From: Comamonadaceae bacterium
GTDB lineage: Bacteria > Pseudomonadota > Gammaproteobacteria > Burkholderiales > Burkholderiaceae_C
Assembly: GCA_947458345.1 (NCBI GenBank)
Contig: CANHBU010000180.1
Span: 1 to 5,135, forward strand
Direction: 5' to 3'
Length of the DNA: 5,135 bases
Shown here: positions 1-5,135 of the stretch, piece after piece
How the letters are laid out: each line of letters opens with the position of its first letter
Numbering within the stretch: the stretch's first letter is position 1
Notes under the pieces: generated by a model
Seen by the model: only the letters and a program-made list of their open reading frames with translations
The model's database searches: none
Told to the model about the DNA's origin: nothing
Position numbers and translations under genes: made by a program

Positions 1-72
1 ATTGGCGCCTCACGCCGGGCCGGCGAGCAGGCGGCCGCTGCGGCCATGCTGGCTCACATCAAATCCACCTGA
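1..72 (+). CDS. rnc: Ribonuclease III, C-terminal tail (partial, 5' end outside window)
   Basis: Frame 1 reads 23 codons from the window edge to a TGA at 70-72, giving a peptide that begins [17 protein letters not shown]. The G-A-S-R-R-A-x-E-Q-A-A-A pattern matches the last helix of the double-stranded RNA-binding domain that ends bacterial RNase III. In the family, the SRR-type residues follow the conserved glycine-rich turn and the Ala-rich helix packs against the domain's sheet. RNase III cleaves dsRNA, including the rRNA precursor. It typically sits directly upstream of era, and here era starts 7 bp after the stop. Only the tail is visible, so the catalytic domain cannot be assessed. The call rests on this short motif plus the rnc–era gene order. 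Confidence 0.8.
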   Translation: MGASRRAGEQAAAAAMLAHIKST

Positions 73-74
73 GG
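71..74 (+). promoter_or_regulatory. Shine-Dalgarno sequence deciding the era start
   Basis: GAGG at 71-74, inside the larger TGAGGA that includes the rnc stop codon, lies 5 nt before the GTG at 80-82. It is one of the better ribosome-binding sites in the operon and supports GTG 80 as the era start, although that start gives an extended protein. The in-frame GTG codons nearer the GTPase domain (254 and 278) lack a comparable site. Because the site overlaps the rnc stop, ribosomes finishing rnc probably feed era initiation (inference). Confidence 0.6.
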
Positions 75-79
75 ATCCC

Positions 80-1165
80 GTGGCCACACCTCCCAAGCCC
101 CCCGATGACGCGCACGGGCAGAGCCCGCAAGAGCTCGAGGCCCTGCTCGCGCAGGCCTTCAAGCCCCGGCCTGCGCCCAACGCCGCACCCAACGCCGCAC
201 CCGGCACCGATCCTGATGTCGGTGCCGACACCGCTCCCGATGGGTCGCCTCAGGTGGGTTCGGATGCGGCGCCCGAAGTGCTGGCCGATCAGCGTTGTGG
301 CCTGATTGCCATTGTGGGCAAGCCCAATGTGGGCAAGTCGACCCTGCTCAATGCCCTGGTGGGCCAAAAAATCAGCATCACCTCGCGCAAGGCGCAGACC
401 ACGCGCCACCGTATCACGGGCATGCGCACGCTCGGCGCGGTTCAATATGTTTTTGTCGACACGCCCGGCTTTCAGACGCGGCATGCCAACGCGCTGAATC
501 GCTCGCTCAACAAGACGGTGGTGGGCGCCGTCAGCGATGTCGATCTCATCGTCATGGTGGTGGAGGCCGGTCAGTTCAATTTGGCCGATGCCAAGGTGCT
601 CGCCCTGCTGCCCAAGGGCGTGCCGGCGGTGCTGCTGGCCAACAAGCTCGATCAGGTGCATCGGCGCAGCGAACTGGCGCCTTGGCTGCGCGATATGCAG
701 CAGCGTCACGACTTTGCCGAATTCGTGCCGATGTCGGCCAAGAACCCCAAGGACATCGATCGCCTGCTGGCCATCTGCCAGAAATACCTGCCCGAGCAGC
801 CGTGGATGTACGGCGCCGACGAGCTGACCGACCGCAGCGAGCGCTTCATGGCCGCCGAGATCGTGCGCGAAAAGCTGTTCCGGCTCACTGGCGACGAGCT
901 GCCCTACACCTCGACGGTCATCATCGATCAGTACCAGGAAGAAGGCGCCCTGCGCCGCATCGCCGCCACCATCGTGGTCGAGCGCGACTCGCACAAGGGC
1001 ATGGTCATCGGCGAGAAGGGCGAGAAGCTCAAGCGCATCGGCACCGAGGCCCGCCAGGAACTCGAAGCCTTGACCGGCGGCAAGGTGTTTCTTGAAATCT
1101 GGGTCAAGGTGCGATCGGGCTGGGCCGACGACGACGCCCGGGTGCGCTCCTTTGGCTATGAGTAG
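80..1165 (+). CDS. era: GTPase Era (ribosome small-subunit assembly), with N-terminal extension
   Basis: Era is an essential Ras-like GTPase with a C-terminal KH domain. It binds the 3' end of 16S rRNA and assists maturation of the 30S subunit. From GTG 80 the protein is 361 residues, against about 300 usually. The GTPase motifs are all present: G1 GKPNVGKST (80-88), the switch stretch [11 protein letters not shown] (102-112), G3 DTPG (127-130), G4 NKLD (188-191) and G5 SAK (219-221). The KH domain carries the GxxG loop in VIGEKGEK (309-316), and the chain ends with the typical [20 protein letters not shown]. By comparison with E. coli Era, which begins about eight residues before CGFIAIVG, residues 1 to about 65 are extra. 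They form a Pro/Ala/Asp-rich, probably disordered arm with one short predicted helix ([13 protein letters not shown], 15-27). An internal GTG start (254 or 278) would give a normal-sized Era but has poorer ribosome-binding support. The gene lies directly after rnc, as in many proteobacteria. Confidence 0.97.
   Translation: MATPPKPPDDAHGQSPQELEALLAQAFKPRPAPNAAPNAAPGTDPDVGADTAPDGSPQVGSDAAPEVLADQRCGLIAIVGKPNVGKSTLLNALVGQKISITSRKAQTTRHRITGMRTLGAVQYVFVDTPGFQTRHANALNRSLNKTVVGAVSDVDLIVMVVEAGQFNLADAKVLALLPKGVPAVLLANKLDQVHRRSELAPWLRDMQQRHDFAEFVPMSAKNPKDIDRLLAICQKYLPEQPWMYGADELTDRSERFMAAEIVREKLFRLTGDELPYTSTVIIDQYQEEGALRRIAATIVVERDSHKGMVIGEKGEKLKRIGTEARQELEALTGGKVFLEIWVKVRSGWADDDARVRSFGYE
176..202 (+). 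repeat. 12-bp tandem duplication inside the era N-terminal extension
   Basis: The unit CCCAACGCCGCA occurs at 176-187 and again, identically, at 188-199, followed by a further CCC at 200-202. It is in frame with era, and the protein reads [10 protein letters not shown] (residues 32-41). A perfect codon-multiple duplication suggests slippage within a linker that tolerates length change. It is too short to be an independent element. Confidence 0.85.
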
Positions 1166-1255
1166 ATGACCGCGCTGGCCCCTTCGTGTGCTTGGTTGTC
1201 CCTCGAGCTCGCCCGCTTGGGGCGGCCCGGCATGGGCTTTGGGGGCTGAGCGGCC
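1166..1255 (+). other. era–recO spacer with a stop-adjacent 27-codon mini-ORF and a weak hairpin
   Basis: This is the only sizeable gap inside the operon. An ATG at 1166-1168 directly abuts the era TAG stop and opens a 27-residue frame (starting MTALAPSCAW, ending GMGFGG) that closes with TGA at 1247-1249, seven bases before the recO start. It shares the reading frame of both era and recO. It has no Shine-Dalgarno and resembles no family I know, so it may be plain spacer. Within it, GCCC (1225-1228) and GGGC (1234-1237) can pair around a 5-nt loop followed by TTT, too weak to call a terminator. I see no convincing promoter here. Confidence 0.4.
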
Positions 1256-2005
1256 GTGGCGCTCCAGCGGATCAGCGATGAGCCGGCCTATGTGCTGCAC
1301 CGCTACGACTGGAGCGAGTCGAGCCTGATCCTGGAGGTCTTTACCCGCCACCATGGCCGGCTGGCGCTGGTGGCGCGCGGTGCCAAAAAGCCGAGCTCCA
1401 ATTTCCGGCCGGTGCTGCTGCCGTTGCAGGGGCTGAGTCTGGATTTTGGGGGCGATGCCCAAATCCGCAACCTCAAGTCCGCGCAGTGGCAGGGCGGTCA
1501 TGTCATGCCCACCGGCCAGGCGCTGCTGTCGGGCTACTACCTCAATGAATTGCTCATGCGTTTGCTTGCCCGCGACGACCCGCACTGCCGGCTGTTCGAT
1601 GCCTATGCGGCGGCGGTGCAATTGCTCGCCACGCCCAAGGCCGATGCCCTGGAGCTGGCCCTGCGCACCTTCGAGCTTTGGCTGCTGCGCGACATCGGTC
1701 TGCTGCCCATGCTCGATCGCGAAAGCGCCAGCTTGCTGCCGCTGGAGCGCGCGCAGGGCTATGTGCTGGTGCCCGAAGCCGGGCTGCGCCAGGCGCACGA
1801 GGAAGACCGCAGCCTGCTGCGCGGCGATCAGTGGCTGGCGCTGCACCAGAGCTTGCAGGAGGCGTCCCGGTTTTCGGACACCTTGCAGGCCGTCGCTGCC
1901 GTGGCGCCAGCGCTCAAGCGGCAGCTGCGCGCCTTGCTGCACTACCATTGCGGCGTGTCCATGCTCAAGACGCGCCAGATGTTTCACGACCTGCAGTCGC
2001 TTTAA
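1256..2005 (+). CDS. recO: DNA repair protein RecO
   Basis: RecO acts in the RecFOR pathway. It binds single- and double-stranded DNA and SSB, anneals complementary strands, and with RecR helps load RecA at gaps. The 249-residue product has the usual length. An N-terminal OB-fold region (about 1-80) begins [18 protein letters not shown] and includes the typical [25 protein letters not shown] stretch (34-58). The helical C-terminal region holds [11 protein letters not shown] (94-104) and [13 protein letters not shown] (139-151), both characteristic of the family. The cysteines at 111 and 232 do not form the four-Cys zinc cluster seen in some RecO proteins. GTG 1256 is the first possible start, because a TGA lies in frame at 1247. 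Its Shine-Dalgarno is poor (GAG at 1248-1250), so expression may depend on ribosomes arriving from upstream. pdxJ begins 4 bp after the stop. Confidence 0.95.
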   Translation: MALQRISDEPAYVLHRYDWSESSLILEVFTRHHGRLALVARGAKKPSSNFRPVLLPLQGLSLDFGGDAQIRNLKSAQWQGGHVMPTGQALLSGYYLNELLMRLLARDDPHCRLFDAYAAAVQLLATPKADALELALRTFELWLLRDIGLLPMLDRESASLLPLERAQGYVLVPEAGLRQAHEEDRSLLRGDQWLALHQSLQEASRFSDTLQAVAAVAPALKRQLRALLHYHCGVSMLKTRQMFHDLQSL

Positions 2006-2009
2006 ACCC

Positions 2010-2783
2010 ATGTCTCCAGCCTCCCCGCTGCGCACCGCGCTTTCCGTCAACATCAACAAAGTCGCGCTGCTGCGCAACAGCCGCCATCTGGCCATTCCGA
2101 GCCCGCTGCGCGCGGCCGAGCTGTGCCTGCGCGCGGGCGCTGCGGGCATCACCATCCACCCGCGTCCCGACCAGCGCCATATCCGCACGGCCGATGCCCA
2201 CGACATCGCCGGCCTCATGAAGCAATGGCCCGATCGCGAGTTCAATATCGAGGGCAACCCTTTTCACAACCTGATGGACCTGGTGCGCCAACTTCGGCCC
2301 CACCAGTGCACGCTCGTGCCCGACAGCCAAGAGCAGTTCACCAGCGACCACGGCTGGAATCTGCCGCACGATGGGCCCGCTTTGCGGCCTGTGATCGAGG
2401 AGTTGCATCGCCTTGGCGTGCGCGTGAGCCTGTTCATGGACCCGTTGCCCCAGGCCATGGGCCATGCCCGGGCGGTCGGTGCCGACCGCGTCGAGCTCTA
2501 CACCGAAGGCTATGCGCGCGCCTGGGGGACGGTCGAGCAAGAGGCGGTGTTGGCTCTTTATGTGGAGTCTGCCCGCGCTGCCGCCGAGGCCGGCCTGGGT
2601 CTCAATGCGGGCCATGACCTCAATCGCGACAACCTTGGCCTTTTCTTGCGCTCGGTACCGGGCGTGCAGGAGGTCTCCATCGGCCACGCCCTGATTGGCG
2701 ATGCGCTCGAGCTGGGCTATGGCGCCACGGTGCAGGCCTACCGGGCGGTGATCGATGCGGCCTTCGAACGCGCACCAGCTTGA
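2010..2783 (+). CDS. pdxJ: Pyridoxine 5'-phosphate synthase PdxJ (divergent subtype)
   Basis: PdxJ condenses 3-amino-2-oxopropyl phosphate with 1-deoxy-D-xylulose 5-phosphate to make pyridoxine 5'-phosphate, the last ring-forming step of the DXP-dependent vitamin B6 route. The protein is a 257-residue TIM barrel. Residues matching the E. coli active site are kept: H50, R52 and H57 in HPRPDQRH, E81 in FNIEGN, E162 in VELYTEGYA, H202 in NAGHDL, plus SIGHALIG (223-230) near the phosphate site. The first strand reads LSVNINKVALLRN rather than the common LGVNIDHVATLRN, HLRED becomes HPRPD, and a stretch near 105-125 (SQEQFTSDHGWNLPHD) differs from the E. coli form. This is a recognised alternative subtype, so I infer a functional enzyme. 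ATG 2010 lies 4 bp after recO without a visible Shine-Dalgarno, which implies coupling. The open frame extends far upstream inside recO, but that part is shadow. Confidence 0.95.
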   Translation: MSPASPLRTALSVNINKVALLRNSRHLAIPSPLRAAELCLRAGAAGITIHPRPDQRHIRTADAHDIAGLMKQWPDREFNIEGNPFHNLMDLVRQLRPHQCTLVPDSQEQFTSDHGWNLPHDGPALRPVIEELHRLGVRVSLFMDPLPQAMGHARAVGADRVELYTEGYARAWGTVEQEAVLALYVESARAAAEAGLGLNAGHDLNRDNLGLFLRSVPGVQEVSIGHALIGDALELGYGATVQAYRAVIDAAFERAPA

Positions 2784-2786
2784 GTC

Positions 2787-3194
2787 ATGCAGGCCCGCAT
2801 CTACGGCATCGGCACCGACATCTGCGACATCCGGCGCATCCGCGCCGCTCTTGAGCGCCACGGCGAGCGTTTTGCCGGCAAGATCCTCAGCGAAGCCGAA
2901 ATGGCCACCTGGCGATTGCGCAGTCAGCGCTGGCCCGAGCGCGGCGTGCGTTTTGTGGCCACCCGTTTTTCGGCCAAAGAGGCCTTTAGCAAGGCCATCG
3001 GCCTGGGCATGCGCATGCCCATGAGCTGGCGCCTGTGCGAGATCGCCAAAGCGCCCAGCGGCAAGCCGGGCATCGTGCTGCACGAGCCGCTCAAAAGCTG
3101 GTTCGAGGCGCGCGGCCTGAGCGCGCAGGTCAGCGTCAGCGATGAATCCGATTACGCGACGAGTTTTGTCATCGTCGAGCAAAGTCCACCATGA
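2787..3194 (+). CDS. acpS: Holo-[acyl-carrier-protein] synthase AcpS
   Basis: AcpS transfers 4'-phosphopantetheine from coenzyme A to the conserved serine of acyl carrier protein, switching on fatty-acid and lipid synthesis in the cytoplasm. The 135-residue product is a normal length for this trimeric, group I phosphopantetheinyl transferase. The N-terminal signature [12 protein letters not shown] (7-18) supplies the Mg-binding D11. The second signature, [15 protein letters not shown] (60-74), supplies E65 and K68-region residues of the active site. The C-terminal [16 protein letters not shown] (116-131) is the typical last strand. ATG 2787 is 3 bp after the pdxJ stop, with only a TGAG (2781-2784) too close to act as a normal Shine-Dalgarno. 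The pdxJ–acpS pairing is common in proteobacteria. The TGA stop overlaps the nagZ start in ATGA. Confidence 0.96.
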   Translation: MQARIYGIGTDICDIRRIRAALERHGERFAGKILSEAEMATWRLRSQRWPERGVRFVATRFSAKEAFSKAIGLGMRMPMSWRLCEIAKAPSGKPGIVLHEPLKSWFEARGLSAQVSVSDESDYATSFVIVEQSPP

Positions 3195-4285
3195 AATCTG
3201 CCCCACCCGTCCACAGCCCCCTGATTCTTGACATCGCCGGCCTGCAGCTGTCGGCTGTTGACCGGCGTCGCCTCAAGCATCCGCTGACCGGTGGCGTGAT
3301 CCTGTTTGCCCGCAATTGGCGGGACCGGGCCCAGCTGAGCGAGCTGTGCCAGCAGATCAAGGACATCCGCCAAGACCTGCTGATCCTGGTCGATCACGAG
3401 GGCGGGCGGGTGCAGCGCTTCAAGACCGACGGCTTTACCCACTTGCCGCCCATGCGTGTGCTCGGCCAGATGTGGCTGGCGCCCGACGCCGGCCAGGCCG
3501 GTGCCAGTGCCCTGAACGCCTGCAACGCAGCCACGGCTTGCGGCTATGTGCTCGGCGCGGAGCTGCGCGCCTGTGGCGTGGACATGAGCTTTACCCCGGT
3601 GCTCGACCTCGATTGGGGCAGCAGCGGCGTGATCGGCGACCGCGCCTTCGAGCGCGACCCGCGTATCGTGACGGCGTTGGCCAAGAGCCTGATGCATGGC
3701 TTGCTGCAGGCCGGCATGGCCAATTGCGGCAAGCACTTCCCCGGTCACGGCTTTGTCAAGGCCGACTCACACACCGACATCCCGATCGACCGGCGCACCC
3801 TCAAGGCCATCCTGGCCGACGATGCCCAGCCCTACGGCTGGCTCAATACCGTGCTCAGCAGCGTCATGCCCGCCCATGTGATCTATCCCAAGGTCGATGC
3901 ACGACCGGCAGGCTTTTCCGAGAAGTGGCTGCTCTACATCCTGCGCGGGCAGCTCGGTTTTGGTGGCGCGATCTTCAGCGACGATCTGAGCATGGCCGGG
4001 GCACGCCTGATCGATGGCCGCGAAGTCAGCTACACCGAGGCTGCGCGGGCGGCGCTGCAGGCCGGCTGCGACATGGTGCTTCTTTGCAACCAGAGCTTGG
4101 GCGAAGGCCGGGCCGTTGACGAATTGCTCGAGGGCCTGGCGCGCGCCCAGTTGCAAGGCTTGTGGGAGCCGCTCGAATCGAGCGAGCTGCGCCGCCTGGC
4201 CTTGCTGCCCAAGCTGCCGGCCCCAAGCTGGGACGATCTCATGCTCGAGCCGGCTTACATGCATGCGCTTAGCCTGGTGCCTTGA
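3191..4285 (+). CDS. nagZ: Beta-N-acetylhexosaminidase NagZ (cell-wall recycling)
   Basis: NagZ is a cytoplasmic glycoside hydrolase of family 3. It removes N-acetylglucosamine from anhydro-muropeptides during peptidoglycan recycling; in many Gram-negatives its products influence AmpR-controlled beta-lactamase expression. The 364-residue single-domain barrel matches the Gram-negative form and has no signal peptide. Visible motifs are [12 protein letters not shown] (66-77), [11 protein letters not shown] (147-157), [18 protein letters not shown] (181-198) with the catalytic His 194 of the mobile loop, and [11 protein letters not shown] (261-271), where D264 should be the nucleophile. The start ATG 3191 overlaps the acpS stop by 4 bp, which indicates coupling by termination–reinitiation. 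The coding strand reaches within 43 bp of convergent lysS, so nagZ is probably the last gene of the operon. No ampG, ampD or ampC is visible, so any link to resistance is family knowledge only. Confidence 0.96.
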   Translation: MKSAPPVHSPLILDIAGLQLSAVDRRRLKHPLTGGVILFARNWRDRAQLSELCQQIKDIRQDLLILVDHEGGRVQRFKTDGFTHLPPMRVLGQMWLAPDAGQAGASALNACNAATACGYVLGAELRACGVDMSFTPVLDLDWGSSGVIGDRAFERDPRIVTALAKSLMHGLLQAGMANCGKHFPGHGFVKADSHTDIPIDRRTLKAILADDAQPYGWLNTVLSSVMPAHVIYPKVDARPAGFSEKWLLYILRGQLGFGGAIFSDDLSMAGARLIDGREVSYTEAARAALQAGCDMVLLCNQSLGEGRAVDELLEGLARAQLQGLWEPLESSELRRLALLPKLPAPSWDDLMLEPAYMHALSLVP

Positions 4286-4309
4286 CGCTGGGGCCTACAG
4301 CGCCCCTTT
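4286..4309 (+). terminator. Candidate weak terminator hairpin after nagZ
   Basis: Two mutually exclusive short stems overlap directly after the nagZ stop. One is CGCTG (4286-4290) with CAGCG (4298-4302). The other is GGGGC (4290-4294) with GCCCC (4302-4306), followed by TTT (4307-4309). Each has a 7-nt loop and five pairs. The T-tract is short, so this would be a poor intrinsic terminator on the + strand, and no T-tract follows it on the lysS strand. Its position in a 43-bp convergent junction is the main support. Confidence 0.3.
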
Positions 4310-4328
4310 ACGGATGGCCCGGCCCGCC

Positions 4329-5135
4329 TCAGGCCTCGCGGCGCAGCGCCGGGAACAAGATGACGTCGCGGATGCTGGGGCTGTCGGTCAGCAGCATCAT
4401 CAGGCGGTCGATGCCGATGCCGCAGCCGCCCGTAGGCGGCATGCCGTACTCGAGTGCGCGCACGAAGTCGGCGTCAAAAAACATCGCCTCGTCATCGCCG
4501 GCGTCCTTGGCCTGCGCCTGCTGGTGAAAGCGCGCCGCCTGCTCCTGCGCATCGTTGAGCTCGGAAAATCCGTTGCCAAATTCCCGTCCCGTGATGTAGA
4601 GCTCAAAACGCTCGGTCACCTCGGGGCGCTGGTCGTTGGCGCGGGCCAGCGGCGAGATCTCGGTCGGATGCTCCATGATGAAGGTCGGCTGCCACAGTTT
4701 TTCTTCCACCGTTTCTTCGAAGTACAGCACCTGCAGACTGGCCAGTGAGCGTGTCGACAGGCGGTCCTTTTCTTCGGACAGGCCGAGCTTTCTGAGCGCT
4801 TGGATGAGCCAGGCGGCATCGTCGACATGCGCGCCGGCCTCAGTGTGCTTGGCAATGGCCTGACGGATCGTCAGGCGCTCGAAGGGCTGCGCCAGGTCGA
4901 CGCCCTGGCCGCCGTAACTCAATTGCAAGCCGCCGCAGGCTTTGAGCGCCGCGTCGCGGATGAGCTGCTCGGTGTAGTCCATCAGGTCCTGGTAGTTCCA
5001 CCAAGCGGCGTAGAACTCCATCATGGTGAACTCGGGGTTGTGCCGCACGCTGATGCCCTCGTTGCGGTAGCTGCGGTTGATCTCGAAGACCTTCTCGAAG
5101 CCGCCGACGATCAGCCGCTTGAGATAAAGCTCAGG
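4329..5135 (-). CDS. lysS: Lysyl-tRNA synthetase, class II, C-terminal part (partial at window edge)
   Basis: LysRS charges tRNA-Lys with lysine using ATP. The visible 268 residues run from the right window edge to TGA (4331-4329) and cover most of the class II catalytic core, roughly half of a protein of about 500 residues. The fragment opens [20 protein letters not shown]. Motif 2 follows as SYRNEGIS…[12 protein letters not shown] (22-42). The lysine/ATP site region is [23 protein letters not shown] (178-199 area), and motif 3 with its Arg is [13 protein letters not shown] (237-249). The tail [18 protein letters not shown] is characteristic of bacterial LysRS. The N-terminal anticodon-binding OB domain, motif 1 and the start lie outside the window. 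A GTG codon at 5048 is internal and not a real start. The gene is convergent with nagZ and belongs to another transcription unit. Confidence 0.98.
   Translation of the reverse strand, partial: PELYLKRLIVGGFEKVFEINRSYRNEGISVRHNPEFTMMEFYAAWWNYQDLMDYTEQLIRDAALKACGGLQLSYGGQGVDLAQPFERLTIRQAIAKHTEAGAHVDDAAWLIQALRKLGLSEEKDRLSTRSLASLQVLYFEETVEEKLWQPTFIMEHPTEISPLARANDQRPEVTERFELYITGREFGNGFSELNDAQEQAARFHQQAQAKDAGDDEAMFFDADFVRALEYGMPPTGGCGIGIDRLMMLLTDSPSIRDVILFPALRREA

Noticed and set aside
2..79. A TTG start at position 2 giving a 387-residue Era
   Set aside because: This stretch is the rnc tail in another frame. GTG 80 has a Shine-Dalgarno and is preferred.
1446..2009. The apparent N-terminal extension of pdxJ reading back into recO
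   Set aside because: The extension is a Cys/Arg-rich out-of-frame translation of recO. PdxJ homology begins only after ATG 2010, so it is not a fusion.
59..2257. A 732-codon open frame on the minus strand antisense to era, recO and the start of pdxJ
   Set aside because: Its translation is rich in Arg, Gln, His and Ala without any recognisable domain, and it lies opposite three well-supported genes. Long antisense frames are expected in GC-rich coding DNA.
1965..3206. A 413-codon minus-strand open frame opposite pdxJ and acpS
   Set aside because: It shows no family motif, has a composition typical of an antisense shadow, and sits exactly opposite confident genes.
4014..4748. A plus-strand open frame of 244 codons across the nagZ end and the lysS 3' part
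   Set aside because: It is out of frame with nagZ and antisense to lysS, whose motifs are unmistakable. No domain is visible in it.
1..5135. A previously undescribed system, mobile element, CRISPR array, tRNA or phage gene
   Set aside because: Both strands are almost fully occupied by conserved housekeeping genes with intact motifs. The remaining gaps (90 and 43 bp) are too short and show no repeats, integrase or att-like structure.

Overview
This is a GC-rich, tightly packed chromosomal housekeeping segment of a Gram-negative bacterium. The gene order rnc–era–recO–pdxJ–acpS–nagZ, all on the + strand, and the protein sequences point to a betaproteobacterium, most likely of the order Burkholderiales. 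RecO opens with the [24 protein letters not shown] start that I associate with that group. PdxJ is of the 'SVNINKVALLRN' type, which I recall from Comamonadaceae-like lineages. I cannot fix the family or genus from sequence alone.

Layout. Positions 1-72 are the last codons of rnc (RNase III, end of its dsRNA-binding domain). era follows (80-1165, GTG start), encoding an Era GTPase with an unusually long Ala/Pro/Asp-rich N-terminal extension. After a 90-bp gap, the only sizeable one inside the operon, comes recO (1256-2005, GTG start). pdxJ (2010-2783) and acpS (2787-3194) follow with gaps of 4 and 3 bp, and nagZ (3191-4285) overlaps acpS by the classic ATGA. A 43-bp convergent junction with overlapping small hairpins separates nagZ from lysS. 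The 3' half of lysS lies on the minus strand (5135-4329) and runs off the right edge.

How the genes fit together. The run reads as one operon mixing RNA processing and ribosome assembly (rnc, era), recombinational repair (recO), pyridoxal-phosphate synthesis (pdxJ), acyl-carrier-protein activation (acpS) and cell-wall recycling (nagZ). Short gaps, the 4-bp overlap and mostly poor Shine-Dalgarno sequences suggest translational coupling. lysS is a separate, convergent transcription unit.

I see no mobile element, CRISPR array, tRNA or rRNA, phage gene or toxin-antitoxin pair, and no credible undescribed system. The points worth a second look are modest: the Era extension with its 12-bp tandem duplication, the era–recO spacer with a stop-adjacent in-frame mini-ORF, and the divergent PdxJ subtype.
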